From: Acidimicrobiaceae bacterium
Lineage (GTDB): Bacteria > Actinomycetota > Acidimicrobiia > Acidimicrobiales > Aldehydirespiratoraceae
Direction of reading: 5' to 3'
Assembly: GCA_026706815.1 (NCBI GenBank)
Contig: JAPOYA010000044.1
Span: 16,788 to 80,787 of the forward strand
DNA length: 64,000 bases
Positions 27,686-36,479 of this stretch are shown piece after piece; positions within the stretch are counted from its first letter, which is position 1; each line of letters begins with the position of its first letter. The notes beneath the pieces are model-generated. The model was not told where the DNA came from, did not search any database, and saw only the letters and a program-made list of their open reading frames with translations. The position numbers and the translations under genes were made by a program.

Positions 27686-28742
27686 TGCGTTTCATCCACT
27701 CGAGCAACTCCTCGGACTCACTTGGGTTGCGGCCGGGCCCGGTCATCAGGTCCACAACGACTTGGGACGGAGCGGCGATGCTCACGCCGTCACTGTTGGT
27801 TGCTGACCTTTCAAACACGACCTCGTACCTTGGTTGAGCGAGCATAACGTTGGCCCCAGCATCAGCGGGACGCAGATCCCAGGCGTCACAAACCTGCTCG
27901 ACGTCGGCGACATAGATCATTGCGAGCCGAGCAGGCGCGTACGGTGCCCACTCCGCTGCCGCCAACGTGCCCGACACCGCGTAACGCGCTGAATCGTCTG
28001 TCGAACAGACGCTCTCCATAAGAGCCGCTAATCCTCGCGGGGCGAGCCAACTCGTCACCTGATTGGTACGCAGGAAGCCGTAGTCATCACTCCAGCGGCG
28101 AAGCACCTTGGTCCAGTCCGAAACGCTGACCCGACCGTTCTCGTCACGGGCAGCCATACCTTCACGTTCGAGGAACTCCACAACGCGATATGTCGATCCT
28201 GTCGATGTCTTCGACGCGTCAACCAACTCCCGGACGGTCCAAGCACCGGTGAAGTCGGCAACAGCGCGCACGATCTTGGCCGCGGGCTCACCTTTCAGGG
28301 TCCCACGAGGGCGTCCCGGCCCCCGCCAGGGATCGCGATCCGCGCCACGGTCAGAGATAAACAGACGCGGGTCGTCGAGTTCAACGCGCATGTTCCCGGT
28401 GGCGTCAACGTATGAGAGTCCGGCCTCGGCCAGTTTCCCGCGAACCGGTGGCGACAAGTAGCGCGCTATAACCAGGCCCTGTGCCCTCGGGAACCGCGGA
28501 GCGAGCAAATTGAGTCGATCACGAAGAAGAGCAACATCTCGCCCCTCGACAACCCGCTTTGCCTCGACAACCAAGGTGGCAGGGTTCCCATCAGAGTCGC
28601 TTATCTCAATAAGGGCGTCGATTTGCTTATCGGGCCCAGCGATCAGGCGCGTACGCCACCACGACGGTAAACGATCGGCAAGCAGCGCCGCTCCTCGACG
28701 TACCACTTCGGTTTCAGTTTCTGGTGCATCGGTGTCTGCCAT
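27663..28742 (-). CDS. PD-(D/E)XK-like, winged-helix protein, putative AbiEi-type antitoxin
   Basis: 359 residues from ATG 28742, with AAGGA 7 nt upstream. Residues 30-65 have the layout of a restriction-endonuclease fold: GPDKQIDALIEIS then TLVVEAKRVV, i.e. Asp42, Glu60 and Lys62. A conserved-looking motif YLSPPVRGKLAEAGLSYVDA follows, then a winged helix-turn-helix at about 150-205 (WTVRELVDASKTSTGSTYRV). The C-terminal 150 residues resemble AbiEi tails. The pairing with the nucleotidyltransferase gene and the inverted repeat upstream suggest autoregulation. Whether the N-terminal fold is a real nuclease or only scaffold is open. Confidence 0.6.
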   Translation of the reverse strand: MADTDAPETETEVVRRGAALLADRLPSWWRTRLIAGPDKQIDALIEISDSDGNPATLVVEAKRVVEGRDVALLRDRLNLLAPRFPRAQGLVIARYLSPPVRGKLAEAGLSYVDATGNMRVELDDPRLFISDRGADRDPWRGPGRPRGTLKGEPAAKIVRAVADFTGAWTVRELVDASKTSTGSTYRVVEFLEREGMAARDENGRVSVSDWTKVLRRWSDDYGFLRTNQVTSWLAPRGLAALMESVCSTDDSARYAVSGTLAAAEWAPYAPARLAMIYVADVEQVCDAWDLRPADAGANVMLAQPRYEVVFERSATNSDGVSIAAPSQVVVDLMTGPGRNPSESEELLEWMKRNEQFWRI

Positions 28743-28761
28743 GGCGTTCCTTCTCGACAGT

Positions 28762-28814
28762 GTTCAGAAAATAACATAGTTCCGTCGCTGTCGGAATATG
28801 GTATATTTCTGAAC
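28762..28814. promoter_or_regulatory. 23-bp inverted repeat upstream of the AbiE-like operon
   Basis: Left arm 28762-28784 and right arm 28792-28814 (7-nt centre TCGCTGT) share GTTCAGAAA at the outer and TTCCG at the inner end, about 16 of 23 positions paired. The region is unusually AT-rich for this genome and lies 20 to 72 bp before the operon start. It may hold the promoter (TATGTT on the minus strand). AbiEi antitoxins bind such repeats to autoregulate; that link is inferred. Confidence 0.6.
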
Positions 28815-28841
28815 GTTAAATTGAGAAGCCACACGCCAGTC

Positions 28842-28871
28842 TCCATTTTGACCGCCTCCATTTTGACCGCC
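28842..28871. repeat. 15-bp tandem repeat
   Basis: TCCATTTTGACCGCC is repeated exactly at 28842-28856 and 28857-28871. It lies in the 240-nt interval between the AbiE-like operon and coaE; I see no gene in that interval. Confidence 0.85.
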
Positions 28872-28983
28872 AATGAGGATAACTGAGAACGATCCCGCCC
28901 TCGTGACGCTCAAACTTGGCAACGCGGATCGCGTCAACATTGCGCTCCGACTCTTCGCTTGGCGTGCCCGCGCAGCGCAAGGC

Positions 28984-29613
28984 TCAAGTGGGTTGCGCTT
29001 GTGGGAGGGAGGTGATCCACTCCCATGCCGCGTCGATATTGCGTTCCAGCGCTGTCAGGTCGCCGGAGTTGTCGATCACCCAGCCGGCTACGGCTCTGCG
29101 GGCTTCGCGGCTTGCCTGATTGGCGATCCGGGCACGGGCGTCGGCTTCATCGAATCCCCGGCCGGCGACCAGGCGTTCAACCGTCGTCTCGGTGTCCGCG
29201 TCGACCACGACGATGCCGGCGAGATCCCCGAACTGATCCGCAATCGACTTGCCGTCCGCTCCGACCAATAACGGGAGGTCGAGCACCACGACGGCATCGC
29301 TGCCCTCAAACAGTCCGCGCCGCCGATCGATCTCGCTGTAGAGCGTCGGGTGGACGATCCCGCCCAGGGCCTTCAGCTCGTCAGGATCGTTGAAGGCGAT
29401 CTCCGCTACCGCAGCCCGATCGAGGCTGCCGTCCTCCGCCACGACTCCTGTGCCCCAGCGCTGAACCATCGCTTCGAAGACAGGCTGACCCGGCTCCTGC
29501 AACTCCCGCACGATCCGGTCGGCGTCGATCAGTTCCGCCCCCCGAGCCACGAAGGCGTCGGCGACGGTCGACTTGCCCGAGCCCATCCCGCCGGTGAGCG
29601 CGACCTCTATCAC
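28984..29613 (-). CDS. coaE: Dephospho-CoA kinase
   Basis: Catalyses the last step of CoA synthesis. I start it at GTG 29613 (VIEVALTGGMGSGKSTVADAF); the frame stays open upstream, but that extension overlaps rpsA and is Arg-rich. This gives 209 residues, typical for CoaE. Walker A GGMGSGKS (8-15), substrate-lid DADRIVRELQEPG, VVLDLPLLVGA and the AR-rich RARIANQASREAR are seen. 16 nt after rpsA, in the polA-rpsA-coaE order of actinobacteria. Confidence 0.93.
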   Translation of the reverse strand: MIEVALTGGMGSGKSTVADAFVARGAELIDADRIVRELQEPGQPVFEAMVQRWGTGVVAEDGSLDRAAVAEIAFNDPDELKALGGIVHPTLYSEIDRRRGLFEGSDAVVVLDLPLLVGADGKSIADQFGDLAGIVVVDADTETTVERLVAGRGFDEADARARIANQASREARRAVAGWVIDNSGDLTALERNIDAAWEWITSLPQAQPT

Positions 29614-29629
29614 TAGTGGGCCTCTGTCA

Positions 29630-31087
29630 CTAGTCGGCCTTGGCGTACTCGTCTTCCCCGACATCGGCCTGCGCGGCCGCGTCTTCGTCCGCCTCGGCTT
29701 CCTCGGCCGCCTCATCCACCTCGACTTCCTCGGTGACTTCGACGTACTCGTACTCAGTGCCGTCCTCGGCGGTCTCAATCAGACCCGGGGCCGGAGCGTC
29801 CCCGCCGGCTTCAGCGTAGTACTCCTCCCAAGCCTGCTGCCCTTCAGAACTCTCATCGCCGCCGATGTAGTTGCCGTCCTCGTCATAGGCGTGATCACCG
29901 AAGTGCTCCTGGTACTCGGCGGCGACCTGGCCGCCTTCAGCGGCCTGCTTGATCGAGAGGCTGATGCGTCGACGCTGAAGGTCGAGGTCGATGATCTTCA
30001 CCCACAGCTCTTCACCCGGAGTGACAACCTGCTCCGGCAGGTCGACGTGGTGCGCGGACATCTCAGAGATATGCACGAGCCCCTCGATGCCGTCTCCCAC
30101 CTGGACGAACGAGCCGAACGGAACGAGCTTGGTGACCCGGCCGTAGACCAGTTCGCCGACGCGGTGGCTCGAGGCGAACTCCTGCCACGGATCCTGCTGA
30201 GTGGCCTTCAACGACAGACTGATGCGCTCGCGGCTGAGGTCGACTTCAAGGACCTGAACCTCGATCTCATCGCCGACCGTCACCACCGAGTTCGGGTGGT
30301 CGACGTGCTTCCAGGAGAGCTCAGACACATGGATCAGCCCGTCCATGCCCCCCAGATCGACGAAAGCGCCGAAGTTGACGACAGACGACACCACCCCGGT
30401 GCGCTTCTCGCCCGGCTTCAGATTGTCGAGGAACGCCTCGCGCTGCTCCTTCTGGGCTTCTTCCAACCAGGCTCTGCGAGACAGCACCACATTGTTGCGG
30501 TTCTTGTCGAGCTCGATGATCTTGGCCTCGAAATGCTGCCCCACATAGGGCTGCAGATCCCGCACCCGTCGCAGTTCAACGAGCGAGGCGGGGAGGAACC
30601 CCCTCAGACCGATGTCCATGATCAAACCGCCCTTGACGACTTCGATCACCAGGCCCTTGACCATTCCCCCGGCTTCTTTGATGCCTTCGATCTCGCCCCA
30701 GGCCCGCTCGTATTGGGCGCGTTTCTTGGACAGGAGCAGTCGTCCGTCCTTGTCCTCCTTGGTGAGCACGAGGGCTTCCAGCGTCTCGCCCATGGAGACG
30801 ATCTCGTTGGGGTCCACGTCGTTGCGGATCGACAATTCGCGGCTGGGTATCACGCCCTCCGACTTGTAGCCGATATCGAGAAGGACTTCGTCCTGGTCGA
30901 CCCGCACCACTGTGCCTTCGACGAGTTGCCCGTCTTCAACGACAACCATGGCGGAGGTGTACGCCTCCTCGATATCCACCCCCCCCAGATCTGCGTCGAT
31001 GATTCGGCGTGGGGTGTAGTTGCCATCGGAATCAAATGTTCCGAATCGAGACTCGGTCTCGGCCTCGAGGGTCGTGTTGTCTTGCAT
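29630..31087 (-). CDS. rpsA: 30S ribosomal protein S1
   Basis: 485 residues with four S1 (OB-fold) RNA-binding domains at about 50-120, 140-205, 225-295 and 310-380, recognised by the repeated VVRVDQDEVLLDIGYKSEG, VVKGGLIMDIGLRGFLPAS, VVNFGAFVDLGGMDGLIHVS and LVPFGSFVQVGDGIEGLVHIS cores. The actinobacterial form has four domains instead of the six of gammaproteobacteria. A strongly acidic tail of about 80 residues (AEEAEADEDAAAQ) is typical. Starts at ATG 31087 after a 143-nt gap from polA without a gene. Confidence 0.96.
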   Translation of the reverse strand: MQDNTTLEAETESRFGTFDSDGNYTPRRIIDADLGGVDIEEAYTSAMVVVEDGQLVEGTVVRVDQDEVLLDIGYKSEGVIPSRELSIRNDVDPNEIVSMGETLEALVLTKEDKDGRLLLSKKRAQYERAWGEIEGIKEAGGMVKGLVIEVVKGGLIMDIGLRGFLPASLVELRRVRDLQPYVGQHFEAKIIELDKNRNNVVLSRRAWLEEAQKEQREAFLDNLKPGEKRTGVVSSVVNFGAFVDLGGMDGLIHVSELSWKHVDHPNSVVTVGDEIEVQVLEVDLSRERISLSLKATQQDPWQEFASSHRVGELVYGRVTKLVPFGSFVQVGDGIEGLVHISEMSAHHVDLPEQVVTPGEELWVKIIDLDLQRRRISLSIKQAAEGGQVAAEYQEHFGDHAYDEDGNYIGGDESSEGQQAWEEYYAEAGGDAPAPGLIETAEDGTEYEYVEVTEEVEVDEAAEEAEADEDAAAQADVGEDEYAKAD

Positions 31088-31230
31088 TGGTGTTTTCGTC
31101 GGATAGAGCTGACGCCGCGGTATCGGACCATGGCGCCCTGTCAGTTGGACAGCCCCGAAACGCTACCAAGATGTAGCCCCGGCGAGACCCGGTCGGGAAT
31201 TTGTCGGCAATCTGCAATCAACCTGCCTGC

Positions 31231-33894
31231 TCAGCCTTTGGCGCCGGCCCATGTCGACGCGACCTGCAGATCGATCTCGAGGGGAACCCTCAGGCCGAAC
31301 GCATCCCGCATGATCGAAGTGGTCATCTCCTCGGCTTGCTCGACCTCGGAGTCGGGGGACTCGAGAATGATCTCGTCGTGAACCTGAAGCACGATCCGAC
31401 TGTCGATACCAGCGGTTTCAATCGCTTCGTCGAGGCGAACCAGCGCAATCTTGAAAATATCGGCCGCCAGCCCCTGGATCCCGGCATTCATCGCTTGACG
31501 CTCCCCTGCCTGGCGAACCTGGCGGTTGGAGGCCGACAACTCCGGTATCTGCCGACGGCGCCCGAACAAGGTCTCGGTGTAGCCGCGCTCGCGGGCGAGC
31601 TTGACGGTGTCGTCCATGTACTGCTTCACCGCCGGAAACGCCGCGAAATACGAGTCGAGGATTTCAGCGGCCTCAGGAACCCCGATATTCAGCCGCTGCG
31701 CCAGTCCATACGACTCCATTCCGTAGGCGAGCCCGTAGGACACCATTTTCGCCCTTGAGCGCTGCTCGATGCCCACTTCGTCGACAGCGATGTGGAATAT
31801 CTTCGAGGCAGTGGCCGTGTGAATGTCGTCGCCGGCTTCGAATGCCTCGATCAGGCCGGGGTCCTCAGCTAGGTGGGCGATACAGCGAAGTTCGATCTGG
31901 TCGTAGTCGGCGACCAGGAGCTTGCGTCCCGTCGGGGCCACGAAAGCGCTCCTGAACACCCGGCCCCTGTCCGAGCGGACCGGAATGTTGTGCAGGTTCG
32001 GGGCGTCGGAACTGAGCCGTCCGGTGCGAGCCACCGTTTGGTTGAAAGTGGCCCTGATGCGGTCATTGGAGCCGATCTCAGCCACCAGCCCTTCGCCGTA
32101 GGTGGAGCGCAGTTTCTCTACCTCGCGGAAACGAAGGAGGTTCTCCACGATCTGATGTTGGTCGCGGATCTTCTCAAGTGTCTGCGCGTCGGTGCTGTAA
32201 CCCGTCTTGGTCTTCTTCAACGGCGTCAACCCGAGTTCGTCGAACAACACCTCGCGTAGCTGCTTGGTGCTGTTGACGTTGAACTCACGGCCCGCGTCGG
32301 CAACGACCGCTGCTCGGAACTGCTCGGTCTCGGCGGTGAGCTCATCGCGAATGCGCAGCAGCGCCTCGCGGTCGACGGCGATACCGAACTGTTCCATCCG
32401 GGCCAACACCCGGACCAGGGGAACTTCGAGCCCATCGTTGAGTTCGCCGAGTCCTTGAGCGGCAAGGGCCTTCCTCATCGGCTCGACCAGCCGGTCTACG
32501 GCCAAGGCATGCCGCGCCGGTTCGGCCGTCAAGTCCTCGTCGGTTCCGTCGAGGTCCAGTTGTCCCAGAGCGGACGCGGACTCGGGCATTTCCATTTCTG
32601 TGTGGCGTTTCAGGAGTTTGTCGAGGTCGTAGGCAGTCTCGGCCGGGTTGAGCAGGTAGGCCGCCAACCGGGTGTCGAAGACGAGGCGCCGCAGATCTGC
32701 TCCGAGGTCGAGCAGGCGGCGCGCAGTCGCCTTGGCGCCGTGCATGGCCACTTCGCGTCCGTCGACTCCGAGAAGCAGACTCAGCGCCTCCAGTACTTCC
32801 CGGCACTTCAGCAGCGAGCCTGGCACGAACCCGACTTCTGCAGAAGCGCCGTCGATCACGAAGGCGAGGCCGTCGTCGATCCCAGGTTCAGGCACCGCCA
32901 GGGCGAGCACGCCGGTTCCGCCACAGGCGGCGCTCAGAGCGGCGACTGCTTCGGTGGGCGTTTCGTACACGGTGATCTCAGCTTCGAGCACTTCAACCCC
33001 GTGGCCCGACGGAGCGGCCGCCTCGCCGAGGACTTCGCTCAGGCGTTCCTGCAGGCTTCGGAATTCGAGGAACTCAAAGAGCCGTGAAAGATCCGTCTGG
33101 TCGATTTCGCCCATGACGAGTTCGTCGATCGCCGTGGGCAATTGCAGATCGCGCACCAACTTCATCATTTCGACGTTGGTGCGGACATCGGCTTCGTGCT
33201 CGCTGAGGTTCTTCCGCAGCGAAGGCGTGAATTCGTCGAGCGAGGCATAGATCCCGTCGATTCCGCCGCGTTCGTTGATGAGCTTGGCAGCGGTCTTCTC
33301 TCCGACGCCCGGCACCCCGGGGAGGTTGTCGGAGCTGTCACCGCGCAGTGCCGCGTACTGCACATAGTCACGCGGCGCCACCCCGGTGCGCTCCTTGATT
33401 CCGGCCTCGTCGTAGAGGGTGTAGTCTGAAACGCCCCTCTTGTTGTAGAGAACCTTCACATGGGGGTCTTCGACGAGCTGGTAGCTGTCACGGTCGCCGG
33501 TGACGATGACGACGTCCTCGCCCGCGTCCCGGCCCTGGGTGGCCAGCGTGGCGATTATGTCGTCTGCCTCATAACCGGCCATGTCGAGCACCGGCATTGC
33601 CAGCACGTCAAGCACCTCGCGGACAAGGCCCATCTGTTGGCGGAGGATGTCGGGCGCTGAGGATCGTTGCGCTTTGTAGGTCGGCGTCAACTCGTGTCGG
33701 AACGTCGGTTCAGGGCGATCAAAGGCGACGACAATCCGATCCGGCTCATGCTCTTTGAGGAGGTGGATCAGCATCGAGGTGAACCCGTAGACAGCGTTGG
33801 TCACCTGTCCGGAGGCCGTCGCCATGTCGGTCGGCAAAGCGAAGAATGCGCGGTAGACAAGCGAGTTGCCGTCGATGAGCATCAGCTTGGCCAT
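31231..33894 (-). CDS. polA: DNA polymerase I
   Basis: 887 residues starting at ATG 33894 (MAKLMLIDGNSLVYRAFFAL); an in-frame ATG further upstream adds a poorly conserved leader. The 5'-nuclease domain (1-290) has DGNSLVYRAF, DRPEPTFRHELTP, GYEADDIIATLA, TGDRDSYQLV and GVPGVGEKTAAKL. The middle domain lacks the DxE motif, so proofreading exonuclease activity is probably missing, as in other actinobacteria. The polymerase has motif A LLVADYDQIELR, the O-helix block RSRAKMVSYGLAYGMESYGL and motif C QVHDEI. Complete. Confidence 0.96.
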   Translation of the reverse strand: MAKLMLIDGNSLVYRAFFALPTDMATASGQVTNAVYGFTSMLIHLLKEHEPDRIVVAFDRPEPTFRHELTPTYKAQRSSAPDILRQQMGLVREVLDVLAMPVLDMAGYEADDIIATLATQGRDAGEDVVIVTGDRDSYQLVEDPHVKVLYNKRGVSDYTLYDEAGIKERTGVAPRDYVQYAALRGDSSDNLPGVPGVGEKTAAKLINERGGIDGIYASLDEFTPSLRKNLSEHEADVRTNVEMMKLVRDLQLPTAIDELVMGEIDQTDLSRLFEFLEFRSLQERLSEVLGEAAAPSGHGVEVLEAEITVYETPTEAVAALSAACGGTGVLALAVPEPGIDDGLAFVIDGASAEVGFVPGSLLKCREVLEALSLLLGVDGREVAMHGAKATARRLLDLGADLRRLVFDTRLAAYLLNPAETAYDLDKLLKRHTEMEMPESASALGQLDLDGTDEDLTAEPARHALAVDRLVEPMRKALAAQGLGELNDGLEVPLVRVLARMEQFGIAVDREALLRIRDELTAETEQFRAAVVADAGREFNVNSTKQLREVLFDELGLTPLKKTKTGYSTDAQTLEKIRDQHQIVENLLRFREVEKLRSTYGEGLVAEIGSNDRIRATFNQTVARTGRLSSDAPNLHNIPVRSDRGRVFRSAFVAPTGRKLLVADYDQIELRCIAHLAEDPGLIEAFEAGDDIHTATASKIFHIAVDEVGIEQRSRAKMVSYGLAYGMESYGLAQRLNIGVPEAAEILDSYFAAFPAVKQYMDDTVKLARERGYTETLFGRRRQIPELSASNRQVRQAGERQAMNAGIQGLAADIFKIALVRLDEAIETAGIDSRIVLQVHDEIILESPDSEVEQAEEMTTSIMRDAFGLRVPLEIDLQVASTWAGAKG

Positions 33895-34002
33895 CGCGCA
33901 GACTCTAGCCTGCCTCCCGAAATCTGCGCGCTGAGCCACACTGGATGTAGTTATTCGGGCAGATTTCGAAGAGGAGGAAGATCAGCACAAAACTCGGGGC
34001 CA

Positions 34003-34749
34003 TTACTCGTCGCCACCGTGGTCAATTAGGACGGGACCGAGATCTTCGACGACAATGAGTGGGTTGGCAGAGAGCGCATCGACCTTCCTGCGAAACTCCT
34101 CAGGCGCCAGCGACGACTGCCCGATCACGACTCGCCCCCTCCGAAGCTCGACACCCACCTCGTAAAAGGGCACACCAGTTCCGAGACGGCTCCCACTGTC
34201 GACTAGATCCAGAATTTCCCCCACATTCTGGGCAATTGCCTCCAGTTCTTCTCCAGAGACCGACGTCATTCGCACTTCTATCGTGACCAAATCCGCCGTT
34301 GCTGAAATTATCTCCGTGCCGAGTGCAGAATCATTTGTCATCACGACGAGGTGGCCGCCGAGTCCATGGTCAATTTGCAAACCGCCGATTCGAGCATCCT
34401 CGCCGAATACTTCTCTGAGCCACTTAGCTGCGATATCAGCATCACCCTGCGCGTTCATCTGATCCACGGCCTCTTGGATGGTCAGCTTATATGCAGACAT
34501 GAGGGTCGGGATTTCTGTTGGGAGGCGTTCAGAGCCCGCGCCGTAAGGCAGTTCGTACGGCGGTCTGTCCCTGAGTCGATTCGCCAATTTTTCGATATCA
34601 GATTCCATTATTGTTGTTCTCGGTGTATCCGACTCAGCAGTCAACTGGTCCCCCATTCCAACTGCGAGCAGTGCCACCAATCCGAAGATCGCGAACACTG
34701 ACAACAGAGCGATAGCGAAGTACCTGCGAAACACTTCATGACCAGTCAT
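34003..34749 (-). CDS. Membrane-anchored pro-region-like protein
   Basis: 248 residues from ATG 34749 (a TTG at 34758 overlapping the upstream stop is an alternative). One membrane segment (about 9-32, YFAIALLSVFAIFGLVALLAVG) is followed by an exported region. Its end, SSLAPEEFRRKVDALSANPL followed by IVVEDLGPVLIDHGGDE, aligns with the stretch directly before the catalytic domain of the neighbouring serine protease (SNALATNPFVVVENLGPV), and MESDIEKLANRLRD aligns with the SETDVEELSLRLSQ of that gene's signal-peptide fragment. There is no protease domain. It may be a stand-alone pro-domain acting as inhibitor or foldase in trans, or a duplication remnant. No known family recognised. Confidence 0.5.
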   Translation of the reverse strand: MTGHEVFRRYFAIALLSVFAIFGLVALLAVGMGDQLTAESDTPRTTIMESDIEKLANRLRDRPPYELPYGAGSERLPTEIPTLMSAYKLTIQEAVDQMNAQGDADIAAKWLREVFGEDARIGGLQIDHGLGGHLVVMTNDSALGTEIISATADLVTIEVRMTSVSGEELEAIAQNVGEILDLVDSGSRLGTGVPFYEVGVELRRGRVVIGQSSLAPEEFRRKVDALSANPLIVVEDLGPVLIDHGGDE

Positions 34750-34754
34750 GGGAA

Positions 34755-35513
34755 TCAAGTCCCGGTGTCTACGCGGATGGTGGGGACAACAGCTTGAAGT
34801 TCGCTGATGAACGTAAAGTAACTGTCTTCTTGAGACGTGCAGCCTGAGGAGTCGGAACTAGATTGATGGAGTCCGACCGCATAGTGGGTTTCTGGATCAA
34901 ACACAGGTCCTCCTGAGTCGCCAGGGCAGGCACTGGTGTGCTCCAGTCGGCCGACGTTGGTATTCCCGTTCCTCGATATGCTCTTGGAGATGAGTTGGCC
35001 ACAAGCTTCGCTTCGGTAACCTGTGCGGCACAAAACCCTGCCCAGTTCCGCCTCGGTTCTGCTCTGTGTGCCATAGATTGGCCAGGAACTGTCGATTGAA
35101 CGCCAGATGTTGCCCTTGTCTTGAGCCATCGTGCCGCCGACGTTGTTGATGATCGAAGCGTCAACCGACCCAGAGTCCTGCTCCCAGGACTGGGTGCCCA
35201 TGATAGGTCCTGAACTGCCGCCGTGACGCACATAGTCGCCATTGTCCGCAGCACAATGTCCACCATTCAACAGATACCCCGAATACCCGAGACCTCCGTA
35301 TACGTGCGTAGCGGTGAATCCAGTGGAGCACCTGCTGCCATCGGCAAACGCGGAAATGCCTCCCAGTTCCTTGCTGCAGCCGTTTGACGAACAAGCGTCA
35401 CCGTGTCGATCGAACACGACGGGTCCTAGGTTCTCAACAACCACAAACGGGTTCGTCGCCAGTGCGTTGGACTTAGCCTTAGCGTGGGTGACTATCACCA
35501 TCAGCGTCCACAT
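34755..35513 (-). CDS. Trypsin-like (S1) serine protease, 5' part displaced
   Basis: 252 residues from ATG 35513. Chymotrypsin-fold catalytic residues are visible: His in LLNGGHCAADN, Asp in SGSVDASIIN and Ser in the CPGDSGGPVFD loop, plus several cysteines that would form disulfides, so the domain looks like a streptogrisin-type secreted protease. It lacks a signal peptide and most of a pro-region: the frame begins two codons after a TAG, and the signal peptide with the first pro-residues is encoded in another frame at 35479-35742. A deletion of about 120 residues with a +1 shift explains this. Expression without export is doubtful. Confidence 0.62.
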   Translation of the reverse strand: MWTLMVIVTHAKAKSNALATNPFVVVENLGPVVFDRHGDACSSNGCSKELGGISAFADGSRCSTGFTATHVYGGLGYSGYLLNGGHCAADNGDYVRHGGSSGPIMGTQSWEQDSGSVDASIINNVGGTMAQDKGNIWRSIDSSWPIYGTQSRTEAELGRVLCRTGYRSEACGQLISKSISRNGNTNVGRLEHTSACPGDSGGPVFDPETHYAVGLHQSSSDSSGCTSQEDSYFTFISELQAVVPTIRVDTGT

Positions 35514-35742
35514 TCGCTACGCTTCCGGTATTCGGCATCTGCGTCACGGCAAGCTGACTCAACCGAAGTGACAACTCCTCGACGTCTGTTTCGGAGATAG
35601 CCGCTTGTGCTGAATCCGAAGCTGCTACCACGCTGGTTGATGTGATCAGAGCAGGAAGCAAGACCGAGACAAGAATGGATAGCAAACGCCTCGGACCAAG
35701 AAACCTGCTTCTCAGTGTTATCGGAGGTGGTGTTTGTTTCAT
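35479..35742 (-). pseudogene. Signal-peptide and N-terminal fragment of the serine protease
   Basis: The 87-codon frame starts with MKQTPPPITLRSRFLGPRRL, followed by a hydrophobic core (LLSILVSVLLPALITSTSVV) and an Ala-rich cleavage region, i.e. a signal peptide. It continues ISETDVEELSLRLSQLAV, which resembles the start of the pro-region in the neighbouring gene at 34003-34749. It ends in a TAA 35 nt after the downstream protease frame opens. Together with 34755-35513 this is one broken gene. Confidence 0.65.
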
Positions 35743-35888
35743 CGGATTGCCTTTCCCGTGTAGTCAAGATGGATAAACGGGTCTTCGCGTTTTGGGTCGG
35801 AGTCGGGGTTTGTGGGGTGTCCGTGGCCTGAGAGTCGGGATCCCCCAGAATCAAGGTCGTAAACCATCAACCGAACCTGGGGATCCCG

Positions 35889-36317
35889 ATGGAATGTGAC
35901 CCTATACGCGTGTGTGAGTTGTTGGTAGGCCTTGGTGCAGTCGATGTGCTCGGTGTTGTCGACGGTGAACACGTTGAGCCGTTGGAGCTGCGTGCCGGTT
36001 GCCGCGCCGAGAGGCCGCCGTGTTCGGGTTGCGGCGGGTCGTTGTGGTCTGAAGGCAGCCGGGTTGTGGTGCTGGTGGATCTGCCGAGCTTCGGGCGTCC
36101 GACGCGGCTGGTGTGGCGCAAACGCCGCTGGTGTTGCCCCAGCGGTGGCTGCGGCGCAGGCTCGGTGACCGGGCAGAACCATCAGATCGCTGCGCCGAGA
36201 GCGTTGCTGACGACGCGGGCCTTCGGGTGAACTGACTTCACCAACCACCGGATACGGGCACTCCTGTACGCCGGCAAACCCAACTGGAACCTACTCAACA
36301 CCCTCACTCCCCCCTGA
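35889..36317 (+). mobile_element. Internally deleted ISL3-family transposase remnant
   Basis: 35889-36230 encodes the N-terminal zinc-binding part: CSGCGG, then VVVLVDLPSFGRPTRLVWRK, CCPSGGC and APRALLTTRA. Directly behind it 36234-36317 encodes the typical ISL3 C-terminus (DFTNHRIRALLYAGKPNWNL). The central catalytic region is missing, so the element cannot move by itself. I see no clear terminal inverted repeats. The interval 36318-36479 shows no gene. Confidence 0.75.
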
Positions 36318-36479
36318 AATCCGAAGAGCCGGACAAACTCACACGCATCAGATGACTGCTGGCCGACCGTAGTCGCGTGACTTCATCTAGTACTTGACGT
36401 CTCGAGCGCTTTTGTTGCAATATTTCGGAGATTTCTTGAAATCATTGCCTACGGTCGATTGGGGCCCAGCTCTGGAAGG

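Noticed and set aside
29614..29778. Longer coaE start
   Set aside because: The extra residues are Arg/Pro/Ser-rich, overlap rpsA and are not part of any CoaE; GTG 29613 gives the normal protein.
35739..36248. 169-codon minus-strand frame over the ISL3 relic
   Set aside because: Antisense shadow: the plus strand encodes recognisable transposase motifs.
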